From Elusimicrobia bacterium GWA2_69_24 (GTDB lineage: Bacteria > Elusimicrobiota > Elusimicrobia > UBA1565), in the NCBI GenBank assembly GCA_001799695.1, contig MGTY01000094.1:1-58791 (forward strand): a stretch of 58,791 nt of DNA. Direction: 5' to 3'. The stretch's first letter is position 1. Each line of letters begins with the position of its first letter. The position numbers and the translations under genes were made by a program. The notes under the pieces are model-generated. The model was not told the DNA's origin. It searched no databases and was given only the letters and a program-made list of their open reading frames with translations. Positions 31,316 to 39,290 of this stretch are shown here, piece after piece.

Positions 31316-32235
31316 GGCTGCAGACCCTCCAACTTGCGGATCACCTTGTCGGTCAGGTCGACGGAGTCCTGACCGAAGAGTATCTGGCTCTTATCCACGA
31401 CGACGCTGACCCCGTTCTCGCGGGCGGCCTCGCGGACCGCGCGGTAGATCTTGCCCAGGAGCATCTCCGAGCGCTTCCCCTCGATGGCGATGAGGTTCTT
31501 CTCCACGTCCCCCTCGAACGTCCGAAAGGCCTTCTCCTTGGCGGCGAGGTCCTTCTCCTTGGCCGCGATCTCCTCGTCGAGCTCCGCCAGACGCGCCGAG
31601 GGCGGGGGCGGCGCCAGCGCCGCCGCCGACCGCAACGCCTCCTGCAGGTCCGCCTGCGCCCCCGAGACGGCCGGGCTGGAGGCCGCGACGGTCTCGGGCG
31701 TCTCCGTTCCCCCGGGGGGCTGCACGACGATCGGCGAATCGGTGACCCCGGGGATGTTGATGACCAAGGGCCGCACGGTCGCGGTCGCCGGCCGGACCTC
31801 GCCGGCCATCCCCGGCAGCGAACCGAAATCCGACCCCGCGACGGGGGCCGTGGCCGCCGCGGGCGGCTGGCCGGGGTCCTCGGCTCCCGTCTCCGGGAGG
31901 GGCGCGGGCGGGGGGACGGGCGCGGGTGGGGGAGTGGTCACGATCGGCGTCTTCGCGACGACCTCGCGCTCCGCCCGCAGCCGCGACAGTTCCCCGCGCA
32001 GGCCGATGAGCTCGGCCTTCTTCAAGTTGACCTGCTCCTCCGCCTGGCGTACGATCTCGGCGTAGCTCTGCTTGGCTTTCCGGGTCTCCGGGTAGAGCCG
32101 GAACACCCGCTGGATGTCCACGTAGCCGATGTTCCCGCGCTGGGCGCGGTTCTCCTCCAGGCTCACCTCAAGCGCCGCCCCGGGGCGGGCCGCGAGACCG
32201 GCGGTCAACAACAACAGCGCGAGGATTCGGTTCAT
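31312..32235 (-). CDS. OmpH/Skp-like periplasmic chaperone with large proline-rich insertion
   Basis: The protein (307 residues) has a signal peptide (ILALLLLTAGLAARPGAA), then GNIGYVDIQRVFRLYPETRK, the typical Skp start, and a first coiled-coil arm (about 45-92). About 125 residues of Pro/Ala/Thr/Val-rich sequence follow (for example TTPPPAPVPPPAPLPETG). A second helical arm comes next (about 225-270, LAAKEKDLAAKEKAFRTFEG) and the core closes with ARENGVSVVVDKSQILFG. Ordinary Skp has about 160 residues and two continuous arms, so the insertion sits at the arm tip. Place between bamA and lpxD fits outer-membrane protein delivery to the Bam machine. Confidence 0.88.
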   Translation of the reverse strand: MNRILALLLLTAGLAARPGAALEVSLEENRAQRGNIGYVDIQRVFRLYPETRKAKQSYAEIVRQAEEQVNLKKAELIGLRGELSRLRAEREVVAKTPIVTTPPPAPVPPPAPLPETGAEDPGQPPAAATAPVAGSDFGSLPGMAGEVRPATATVRPLVINIPGVTDSPIVVQPPGGTETPETVAASSPAVSGAQADLQEALRSAAALAPPPPSARLAELDEEIAAKEKDLAAKEKAFRTFEGDVEKNLIAIEGKRSEMLLGKIYRAVREAARENGVSVVVDKSQILFGQDSVDLTDKVIRKLEGLQP

Positions 32236-34943
32236 CAGAATAGGTTTCCTATGCCGAAGTTGATCTGATACTTGGATTCGCCCGGCCGGTGCTGGAAGCC
32301 GTAGCCCCAGTCCAGCCGGATGGGGAAGGCCGGCGTGGTGAAGCGGATGCCGCAGCCCACGTCGCTCTTGAGGTCCTGCTCGCCCTGTCCCACCTGGAAG
32401 CGCACCGAGCGGGTGTTGTCCCAGGCGCCGCCCAGGTCGTAGAACATCACGAACTTCACGATCGTGCGCCGGCGTTCCCGGGCCAGAGGGAAGCCGAACT
32501 CCACGTTGAAAACGTCGTACACCTTGCCGCCGTCGCGGTAGCCGGCCTCGCCGAAGGCCGAATACCCGCGCAGCGTGTCCTGCCCGCCGACGAAGTAGCG
32601 CTCGAAGACGGGGACGACCTTGGTCTGGCCGAACTGCGTGACGTAGCCCGCGCGGTTGCCCACCGTCATGACGAAGGGATAGTCCATCACGTCGAAGAGC
32701 GTCTTGTTCCAGGAGTTCGAGATCGCCGGCTTGAGGAAGTTGATGTCGCCCATGACCGGCCCGCCGGCCAGGGTGACGCCCAGCGAGTTGCGCGAGCCCC
32801 GGGTCGGGTCCCAGACGTTGTCCAGCGTGTCCCGGGCGATGTCCACCCCGATCGAGGACTGGAGGCTCGTCCCCTCGGTCAGGGAGGTCGAGAACTGGTT
32901 CTGGACGTCCAAGGTCTGGATCCGCTGGAACGAGTAGCGGAAGGAGAGCTGGTATTTGTCGTCCTGGAAGCGCGGGCCCACCCGGATGGAGCCGCCGGTG
33001 CGCTTGTTCGTGTAGGCCCGGCTGGAGCCCTCGTAGGCCGAGATGCGGCGGGTGTTGAAGACGTCGAAGCCCAGGCTGATGGGGCGGTCCTGGATCCACG
33101 GGGTGGTCCAGGAGACCGAGAAGTCGTTGACGCGGGAGCCGAACGACCAGTTGGCCGAACTGCGCCAGCCGCGGCCGAAGAGGTTCAGATGCTGCAGCGA
33201 CAGGGTCCCGATGAGTCCGTCCAGGGAGGAGAACCCGGCCCCGGCGGTCAACATCCCGGGCTTGCCCTCGACCACCTCGAAGGTCAGGTCGACCTTGTTG
33301 GGGTCGTAGGGGCTCTGCACGTCGAGCTGGACGTCGTCGACGAAGCCGAGGTTCATGATCTTTTCCTGACTCTTGCGGATCTTGGAGGCCTGGAACAGCA
33401 TCCCCGGCTTGATGACCACCTCGCGCCGGAATACGTAGCCCTTGGTGGTTTTGAACCCTTCCACGTCCACGTGGTCCACGTAGACCGGATCGCCTTCCGT
33501 GACGAAGAAGTTCACGTCGGTCAGGCTCGTCTTGTCGTTGACGGTCTTCTCGGGGGAGATCTGGGTCCGCAGGCGCCCCTTCTCGGCGTAGAGCTCCTGG
33601 ATGCCGGCGATCGAGAGGTCGAACTTCTCCTGGCTGAACAGCTTGCCCTTGCGGTATTCCAGGGCTTTGGCCAGTTCCGTGGAGGTGTAGAGGACGTGCC
33701 CGCTGAAGGTGGTGTCGCCGTAGCGGTATTGGCGCCCCTCTTCCAGGGTGATGTCCAGGTAGATCTTGGTGAGGTCTGCGCTGGTGGTGACGCTGGAGTG
33801 GGCGATCCGGAAGTCCACGTAGCCCTGGTTCTTATAATAGGTCTCCAGTTTCTTCAGGTCCTCGGGGAGGTCCTTCTCGGAGAACACCTTCTTCCGGCGG
33901 TTGACGGTCAGCTTCTTGGCGATCTTCTTGGTCTTGAAGGCCTGGGCGCCCGTGAACCGCACCTCCGCGATCTTGGCCTTCGGTCCCTCCAAGATCCGGA
34001 ACAGCACATCGGCCTTCAGGGTCGCCGTGTCGATGGACACCACGGGAGTGATGGTCGCCCGGTGATAGCCCTTCTTGTGGTACAGCTCCAGCATCTTCTC
34101 GGTGTCCCGGCGGACCTTCACCTGGTCGAAGGGGTCCTTCTTCTTGAGCTCCATCTCGTCCTTCAGGCGTCCCTTGGAGATCTTCTGCCGTCCCGCGAAC
34201 TCGATCCGGCCCACCAGGGGCTTCTCTTCCAGCATGAAGACGACGCGGACGGGGTAAGGGGAGCCGGAGACGCTCGCGAAGTGGGGGGGCAGCGGCCGGT
34301 CTTTCAGCGCGGAGAGGTCCGCCGCGACCCGGTCGAAGTTTCCCAGCCCCAGCACGGCCTGGATGTCCCGGTCCAGGTCGGCGCGGTCATACAGGTCCCC
34401 CTTGCGGCCCTTCACCTGGCTGCGGATGGCCCCGGGCTTGACGTTGCGGTTCCCGCGGAATTCCAGCTCCCCGATGACCCACGGCGGCGTCGGCACGGCG
34501 TCGGGCTCGGCGGCGCCCAGCTTGCGCTCCGCATCCTCGCGGGCGGACGCCGCGGGCGCCGCGCGGTACTCCGCCTGCGGCGCACCCTCGGTCAGTTGGA
34601 TGTCGAGGCGGATCGCCGCGCTGGACAGCGCGACCCGCTTCATCGAGACGGCGGTGAACAGGCCCGAGGAGAGCAGCTTCCCGAAATCCTGCGACTCGGC
34701 ATCGGCCGGATAGGGCTGCCCCTCCCGGGCTTCCAGCATGGCCAGGACCTCGCTCTCCGAAGTCCGCTGGAGGCCGAGGATCTGGATCTGGGCCACCATG
34801 GGGATCGGGGCGGGGAGGGAGGCCGCAGGGGTCGATGCAGGGGCTGCGTTCATCCCGGGGGCATCCGCGCCTTGACTGCGGGCAGCGGGGGGGACGAGCG
34901 AAGCAAAAAGCAGGAGAAATAATGCTGATTTAATCGATTTCAC
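32235..34943 (-). CDS. bamA: Outer-membrane protein assembly factor BamA
   Basis: BamA inserts beta-barrel proteins into the outer membrane. The product (902 residues) has a signal peptide (IKSALFLLLFASLVPPAARS). By eye it then has six POTRA-like repeats, beginning near residues 50 (MVAQIQILGLQRTSES), 155 (WVIGELEFRGNRNVKP), 246 (LVGRIEFAGRQKISKG), 323 (KIAEVRFTGAQAFKTK), 399 (YRYGDTTFSGHVLYTS) and 477 (YVDHVDVEGFKTTKGY). Five is the usual number. The barrel (about 560-902) has TLRGYSAFGEAGYRDG in place of the VRGF motif and ends in an aromatic Phe (INFGIGNLF), the usual signal. The GTG start follows an extended -10 box by 10 nt. Confidence 0.95.
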   Translation of the reverse strand: MKSIKSALFLLLFASLVPPAARSQGADAPGMNAAPASTPAASLPAPIPMVAQIQILGLQRTSESEVLAMLEAREGQPYPADAESQDFGKLLSSGLFTAVSMKRVALSSAAIRLDIQLTEGAPQAEYRAAPAASAREDAERKLGAAEPDAVPTPPWVIGELEFRGNRNVKPGAIRSQVKGRKGDLYDRADLDRDIQAVLGLGNFDRVAADLSALKDRPLPPHFASVSGSPYPVRVVFMLEEKPLVGRIEFAGRQKISKGRLKDEMELKKKDPFDQVKVRRDTEKMLELYHKKGYHRATITPVVSIDTATLKADVLFRILEGPKAKIAEVRFTGAQAFKTKKIAKKLTVNRRKKVFSEKDLPEDLKKLETYYKNQGYVDFRIAHSSVTTSADLTKIYLDITLEEGRQYRYGDTTFSGHVLYTSTELAKALEYRKGKLFSQEKFDLSIAGIQELYAEKGRLRTQISPEKTVNDKTSLTDVNFFVTEGDPVYVDHVDVEGFKTTKGYVFRREVVIKPGMLFQASKIRKSQEKIMNLGFVDDVQLDVQSPYDPNKVDLTFEVVEGKPGMLTAGAGFSSLDGLIGTLSLQHLNLFGRGWRSSANWSFGSRVNDFSVSWTTPWIQDRPISLGFDVFNTRRISAYEGSSRAYTNKRTGGSIRVGPRFQDDKYQLSFRYSFQRIQTLDVQNQFSTSLTEGTSLQSSIGVDIARDTLDNVWDPTRGSRNSLGVTLAGGPVMGDINFLKPAISNSWNKTLFDVMDYPFVMTVGNRAGYVTQFGQTKVVPVFERYFVGGQDTLRGYSAFGEAGYRDGGKVYDVFNVEFGFPLARERRRTIVKFVMFYDLGGAWDNTRSVRFQVGQGEQDLKSDVGCGIRFTTPAFPIRLDWGYGFQHRPGESKYQINFGIGNLF

Positions 34944-34953
34944 AGGATTCGAG

Positions 34954-34962
34954 AGTATAGCA
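34954..34962 (-). promoter_or_regulatory. Extended -10 element of the bamA-lpx-rel operon
   Basis: The minus strand reads TGCTATACT, ending 10 nt before the bamA GTG. No Shine-Dalgarno-like sequence lies between them. A close -35 match is not seen. Confidence 0.55.
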
Positions 34963-35027
34963 AATCAGAACGCGCGCGGGCGTTTGTTACTATTATCATT
35001 AAATGCCTGCCGGCTTCGAGGGCGGAC

Positions 35028-35564
35028 TCAGTATGTCTGGAAGGCGTCTGTGAACGGCGCGGGGCAGAGGACCTGCCCCTGGATGGAGCCCAGGAGGCGC
35101 CCGCTCAAGTCGATGGCCTGGAGGTCTCCGGGGCGCAGGGGCAGTTCGCATTGCAGGCCCAGGGAGTCGGCGGGACGGAATCCGAAGCGCGAGAAGTACT
35201 GGGGCTGGCCTATGGCGAAGACCAGTTCCACGCCCCGCGTCCGGCACCGTTCCAGCCCATGCCGGACCAGCCGTTCCCCGATCCCCTGCTTCTGAGATTC
35301 CGGCAGGACCGCGATGGGGGCCAGGGCCAGGGCGCGCTGGGGGCCGGAGTTGGTGATGACCGTGGCGGCGGAATACAGGGCGTACCCGAGGAGCTTCCCG
35401 CCCTGGTCCGCGACGATGGAGAGCTCGTGGTTGAACTCCGCGGTGGCGCGCAGGCACTCGGTCAGGACGACCTCGGACTCGCGGCCATAGGCGAGGCGGA
35501 CGATCTGGTCGGAGATCGGCCGCTCCACCGATTTCTCCGCCCGGATGATGATCGTGTCCGACAT
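35028..35564 (-). CDS. GNAT-family N-acetyltransferase (YhbS-like)
   Basis: This 178-residue acetyl-CoA-dependent acyltransferase has motif A as LALAPIAVLPESQKQGIGER (the Q/R-x2-G-x-G/A loop that holds CoA pyrophosphate). The sequence FAIGQPQYFSRFGFRPADSL follows, a typical YhbS-like feature. The substrate is unknown. An extended -10 box lies 10 nt before the ATG, so the gene is likely its own unit. The long open frame upstream of the ATG is a shadow of the neighbouring gene. Confidence 0.9.
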   Translation of the reverse strand: MSDTIIIRAEKSVERPISDQIVRLAYGRESEVVLTECLRATAEFNHELSIVADQGGKLLGYALYSAATVITNSGPQRALALAPIAVLPESQKQGIGERLVRHGLERCRTRGVELVFAIGQPQYFSRFGFRPADSLGLQCELPLRPGDLQAIDLSGRLLGSIQGQVLCPAPFTDAFQTY

Positions 35565-35574
35565 AGTGCGGCAA

Positions 35575-35583
35575 ATGGTACCA
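35575..35583 (-). promoter_or_regulatory. Extended -10 element of the GNAT gene
   Basis: The minus strand reads TGGTACCAT, ending 10 nt before the ATG at 35564. Confidence 0.45.
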
Positions 35584-35603
35584 AAGGTGGGTTTGGCAAA
35601 CAA

Positions 35604-35615
35604 GCGTCTAGACGC
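35604..35615. promoter_or_regulatory. Perfect 12-bp palindrome between the fusion gene stop and the GNAT promoter
   Basis: GCGTCTAGACGC is fully self-complementary. It lies 3 bp after the stop of the fusion gene and about 20 bp upstream of the GNAT -10 box, a possible protein-binding site. No T-run follows, so it is not a standard terminator. Confidence 0.3.
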
Positions 35616-35617
35616 CC

Positions 35618-36868
35618 TTACGGACGCCGGGAGCGCAGCAGCAGGAGGACGGCGAGGAACAGGGGAGAGCCGACGCCCGCGGCGACCACGAAGACGTCGA
35701 TCCAGCCGACCACGGCCAGGAAGAGCAGCAGATAGATGAAATCCCGCTGGGCCAGGGTGTTTTCGACGCGCGCCAGGAGGCCCAGGGAGCCCGCACCCCC
35801 GGTGTCCGCCACCCCCCGGAAGAGGGGGCCGCCGGGCGCCGGGGACGGCGCCCACTCGGGCGCCGCCCCCTCCGCGGGAGGAAGAACGGGCCGCCCCGGG
35901 GACGGCGCCCACTCGGGCGCCGCCAGCCAGGCGGAAACCGCGGCGCTCCCGGCCGCGAGCACGCCCAACAGCGCCGGGACCCAGTTCCCGGTCACGCGCG
36001 CCCGTCCCAGTCCCAGGCAGAGGAATAGGCAGAAGTGGACGCCGTTGTCCCCCCAGAAATCGATGAGCCCGCCCAGACGGCTCTCCTGGAAGCGCAGGCG
36101 CGCCAGTTCCCCGTCGCAGCCGTCCAGCACGGAGTGCAGCCAGACCGCCGCGGCTCCGGCCGTAACGAAGGGGTAGGTGCCCCCCAGCATCAGGAAGCCT
36201 CCCGCGACCCCCACCAAGGAGCTGAACACCGTCATGTGCGTGGGCCTGACGGGGGTATCGAGCAGGAGCCGCGTCACGGCCAGGGAGATGTTCCGGTCGA
36301 AGTGACGGGCCATGAACCCGTCCGTCTCCTTGCGGGCCTGGTCCAGGACCCAGCGGAGGACCCGGCCGTCCCGCAGCGGCGCTTCCAGCGTGAATGTGGC
36401 GCCCCGGGGCAGGGGCCGGAACTCCATCTGCACCCCCAGAGCCTGACCCGCCGGAAAGAACTGCACGATCCCCTGGCTCTTCCAATCCTGGTAGAAGGTC
36501 GGCAGGTCATGGGGGACGGAAAGCAAGGCTTCCAGCGTATCCTTCCGGATGAAATGGCCACCGGAGACGGCGACGTAGGGCGGCGCGCAGGCGGCGGCCA
36601 AGGGGCCGCCGTCCCCGGGGCGAGCCGTCGCACCTTGCGCGGAGGGGGCGCCGTCAGCCTCTTGCGCCCCCCAGACGAGTTCCAGCCCCTCCGGCCAGCG
36701 CAGCCCGCCCAGCCGCGGATCGCCCGGCCGGGGAGCCGTGATCCAGACGCGGCGGATGCCGGCCCGGCGCAGGACGAAGAGCTGGCGTTCCAGGACGCTC
36801 AATCCGGCGATCCGCTCCAGCAGGAATTCCGGATGCGGGACCCGCAGGACCGCCTGGTCGGGCGTCAT
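35618..36868 (-). CDS. Fusion of a nucleotidyltransferase-like domain and a CDP-alcohol phosphotransferase (IPCT-DIPPS-like)
   Basis: This 416-residue protein has two domains. Residues 1-190 resemble a sugar/inositol-phosphate nucleotidyltransferase (LSVLERQLFVLRRAGIRRVW), but the G-x-G-x-R loop expected at the N-terminus is missing. From about 195 (ETDGFMARHFDRNISLAVTR, TPVRPTHMTVFSSLVGVAGG) it is a CDP-alcohol phosphotransferase. The full signature is D252-G-x2-A-R-x8-G266-x3-D270-x3-D274, with several membrane spans. The order and linker recall the bifunctional inositol-1-phosphate cytidylyltransferase/di-inositol-phosphate-phosphate synthase of thermophiles. It transfers a phospho-alcohol from a CDP donor; donor and acceptor are unknown. 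Two regions are coded by the palindromic repeat. The start overlaps the previous stop as ATGA. Confidence 0.85.
   Translation of the reverse strand: MTPDQAVLRVPHPEFLLERIAGLSVLERQLFVLRRAGIRRVWITAPRPGDPRLGGLRWPEGLELVWGAQEADGAPSAQGATARPGDGGPLAAACAPPYVAVSGGHFIRKDTLEALLSVPHDLPTFYQDWKSQGIVQFFPAGQALGVQMEFRPLPRGATFTLEAPLRDGRVLRWVLDQARKETDGFMARHFDRNISLAVTRLLLDTPVRPTHMTVFSSLVGVAGGFLMLGGTYPFVTAGAAAVWLHSVLDGCDGELARLRFQESRLGGLIDFWGDNGVHFCLFLCLGLGRARVTGNWVPALLGVLAAGSAAVSAWLAAPEWAPSPGRPVLPPAEGAAPEWAPSPAPGGPLFRGVADTGGAGSLGLLARVENTLAQRDFIYLLLFLAVVGWIDVFVVAAGVGSPLFLAVLLLLRSRRP
35841..35924. repeat. In-frame palindromic repeat, copy B (1.5 tandem units of 57 bp)
   Basis: The 27-bp segment 35841-35867 is repeated exactly at 35898-35924, giving a 57-bp period (19 codons) in the fusion gene, so the motif APEWAPSP occurs twice. 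Between lies the element core: CCGCCCCCTCCGCGGGAGG and GCCCCGGGGACGGCGCC. The outer arms pair (GGCGCCG with CGGCGCC) and CCTCC-GCG-GGAGG forms an inner hairpin. Confidence 0.8.
36602..36654. repeat. In-frame palindromic repeat, copy D (opposite orientation)
   Basis: Read on the minus strand, the element shows CCCCCTCCGCG on the left and GCCCCGGGGACGGCGGCCCC on the right, the latter shared with copy A. It lies in the N-terminal domain of the same fusion gene as copy B but in the reverse orientation, encoding GAPSAQGATARPGDGGP in frame. Confidence 0.7.
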
Positions 36869-37902
36869 GCTTTGACGGTCCGGCTCCCCGCCTTGCGCGC
36901 GCCGCGCTGATAGAGCTCCCCCAGAAGCCGGAGGCAATGCCGGGCCTCTTCCAGGGCGGCCTCGCCCCGGTCCCCGTCCCCGGCCCGTAGGGCCGCGGCG
37001 AACTCGCGCAGGGTCCCTGCGAACCACTCGGGATGGGCGGAGCCTTTCGAGAGTCCCTCCGGGAAGGCGTAGGACTGGGGCGGCGCGTCGCCGTGGCGCA
37101 TCGCCAGCCGGTCGTCGAGCACGTCGATGGAGCCCGTGGTGCCGTACAGGACGCCCCAATGGTCCCGCCGCGGCGCGGCCCAGCTCAGATGGATGAGGGC
37201 GCTGGCGCCGCACCCGTAGCGGATGAGCGAGGTCGCCTCGACGTCGGTGGCGCCCTCCCCCTTCGCCCCCGCCGCGGGTTTGAGGATCCCCGCGGCCGAG
37301 ACCGGAGCCGAACCCAGCAGCCAGCCGAGCAGATAGAAGGCGTGCCAGCCGTGGTCCATGAGGATCCCGCCGCCCGACAGCTTCGCGTCGGTGCGCCAGT
37401 TCCCCTTCCCGGAGCCGGCCACCGCGGCCGGCTGGGTCCGCAGCACGTGCCACTCCGCGTGGCGGACGCGCCCGATGGCCCCGCGCGCGAGGAGCCCCTT
37501 GAGCGTCTGGAACAGCGGCGCGTGCTTCCAGTTGTGCACGGGGAACACCAGCCTCCGGGTCTCCCGCGCGCGCCGGAGGACCGCCTCGAACTCCTCCGTG
37601 CTCAGCGTCAGGGGCTTCTCGCAGAGCACGTGGCAGCCTCTTTGCAGCGCCATCCCGATCTGGGCGGCGTGCAGGTGGGGCGGCGTCGCGATGTCCACGA
37701 AGTCCAGCTCCGGCTCGCCCCGCAGGAGGGCTTCCAGGGTCGGATAGGTCCTGGCGCCGGGGAAGATGCGCGCCGCCGCGGCGAGCCGCTCGGCCCCCGC
37801 GTCCGCCACCGCCGTGACCGCAAGTCCCGGCACGCGCAGGAAGGCCGGCGCGTGCGCGCGCTCCGCGACCTGGCCGAATCCGACGAGCGCGCCCTTCAGC
37901 AC
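36865..37902 (-). CDS. Gfo/Idh/MocA-family oxidoreductase of the six-gene operon
   Basis: This 345-residue protein begins with LKGALVGFGQVAERAHAPAF (Rossmann dinucleotide-binding loop). It has ATPPHLHAAQIGMALQRGCH, the active-site motif HVLCEKPLTLSTEEFEAV and the catalytic region GGGILMDHGWHAFYLLGWLL. The family oxidises or reduces ring hydroxyls of sugars and inositols with NAD(P). The start is a GTG that overlaps the aminotransferase stop by 7 bp. It shares only family-level similarity with the oxidoreductase of the lpx cluster. Together with the aminotransferase it could turn a hydroxyl into an amine through a ketone. Confidence 0.88.
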   Translation of the reverse strand: MLKGALVGFGQVAERAHAPAFLRVPGLAVTAVADAGAERLAAAARIFPGARTYPTLEALLRGEPELDFVDIATPPHLHAAQIGMALQRGCHVLCEKPLTLSTEEFEAVLRRARETRRLVFPVHNWKHAPLFQTLKGLLARGAIGRVRHAEWHVLRTQPAAVAGSGKGNWRTDAKLSGGGILMDHGWHAFYLLGWLLGSAPVSAAGILKPAAGAKGEGATDVEATSLIRYGCGASALIHLSWAAPRRDHWGVLYGTTGSIDVLDDRLAMRHGDAPPQSYAFPEGLSKGSAHPEWFAGTLREFAAALRAGDGDRGEAALEEARHCLRLLGELYQRGARKAGSRTVKA

Positions 37903-39290
37903 TTGCCGAAGTCGGGCGTCCGGGATACCGCCGCGAAGGTCTCTTCCAGGATGTCCAGCCCGCGGTCGGCCTGCTCCGCCGTGATGTTCAGGGGCGGGTT
38001 GATGCGGATGACGGGCGAATAGGCCATGGTGATCAGGCCGCGCCGCAGGCCTTCGTCGAATATGCGCCGGCACGAGACCGGGCCCAGGCGCTCTTTCGTC
38101 TTGGGGTCCTTGATCATCTCGACGCCGATGAGGAGCCCGCGGCCCCGCACGTCGCCCATGAAGGGGAAGCGCTCCTGCATCTTGCGCAGGCGCGCGAGGA
38201 TCCGCTCCCCGATGACCCGGCTGTTCTCCACGAGCCCTTCTTCCTCGACGATCCGCATCGCCGCGTTGCAGGCCGCCGAAGCCAGCGGGTTGCCGCCGTA
38301 GCTCGAGGACGACCCGGAGGGATTGGCGAAGGGCTTGGCCCCCGCGATCTCGGAGCGGGCGATGAGCCCGGTGACCGGGAAGCCGCCGCCCATGCCCTTG
38401 CCCACGGTGATGATATCGGGCCGCACGTCCTCGTGGAGGCAGCCGAACCACTTTCCCGTGCGTCCGAATCCGGTGATCATCTCGTCGGCGATGAGCAGGC
38501 CGCCGAATTCGTGGGCGACTTCGCGCAGGCCCGGCAGGAAGCCGGCCGGGGGGATGATGTTCCCCGCCGTGCCCTGGATCGGCTCCACGATGATCGCGGC
38601 CAGCTTGCCGGTGGTGGCGCGCCGGATCATGCTGCGCAGGAACTCGAGGCAGTGCGCCGCGCAATCATGCTTCCCGACGGTCCCCAGCGGGCACCGGTAG
38701 GGGTCCGGAAAAGGCGACGAATAGGTCCCCGGCATGAGGGGACCGAGCCCCTGCTTGAACGAGGTGTCGCCGAGGAGCGGGAGCACGCCGCCGGTCTTGC
38801 CGTGGAAGCCGCCCCAGAAGCCCACGAATTCGAAGCCCTGGGTATGGCTCTTGGCGAGCCGGAAGGCGGCCTCCACCGACTCGGCGCCGCCGGAGTAGAG
38901 CTGGACCCGGTCCAGACCCTTGGGCGTGTGCCGCATCAGCCGCCGGCAGAACTCGACGCGGTTGCGGGTCGTGAAGCTGCCCACGTGGATATTGGCGACC
39001 TGCTCCGCGATGGCCTGGGCGTAGCCCGGATGGCCGTGGCCGATGGCCGCGACGCAGACCCCCGCCACGAAATCGACGTACTCCTTCCCGTCCACGTCGT
39101 AGAGCAGCGCGCCCCGGCCCTTGTCCATGACGAGCTGGGAGAAGATGGCGATCTGCTGGAGCCCGGGAGTGAAGTAGCCCTGCTCCTCGGTGAAGAGCTC
39201 CAGCGAGCGCGGTCCCGCCACCCCGCTGCCCTGCGCGCCGCCGGCTGCCGGGGCGCCGTTCTTGACCGCCGTTCGCGTCGTCGTTTTCAT
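37896..39290 (-). CDS. Class III PLP-dependent aminotransferase
   Basis: This 464-residue enzyme has an N-terminal unstructured stretch of about 25 residues. The family core follows: YDVDGKEYVDFVAGVCVAAI with GHGHPGY, QLYSGGAESVEAAFRLAK, FWGGFHGKTGG, the cofactor site IIVEPIQGTAGNIIPPAGFL with LLIADEMITGFGRTGKW, and the Schiff-base lysine K298 in TVGKGMGGGFPVTGLIA. Class III enzymes transaminate omega-amino groups, semialdehydes or sugar ketones. The substrate cannot be read from the sequence. The ATG overlaps the ATP-grasp stop (ATGA). Confidence 0.92.
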   Translation of the reverse strand: MKTTTRTAVKNGAPAAGGAQGSGVAGPRSLELFTEEQGYFTPGLQQIAIFSQLVMDKGRGALLYDVDGKEYVDFVAGVCVAAIGHGHPGYAQAIAEQVANIHVGSFTTRNRVEFCRRLMRHTPKGLDRVQLYSGGAESVEAAFRLAKSHTQGFEFVGFWGGFHGKTGGVLPLLGDTSFKQGLGPLMPGTYSSPFPDPYRCPLGTVGKHDCAAHCLEFLRSMIRRATTGKLAAIIVEPIQGTAGNIIPPAGFLPGLREVAHEFGGLLIADEMITGFGRTGKWFGCLHEDVRPDIITVGKGMGGGFPVTGLIARSEIAGAKPFANPSGSSSSYGGNPLASAACNAAMRIVEEEGLVENSRVIGERILARLRKMQERFPFMGDVRGRGLLIGVEMIKDPKTKERLGPVSCRRIFDEGLRRGLITMAYSPVIRINPPLNITAEQADRGLDILEETFAAVSRTPDFGKC

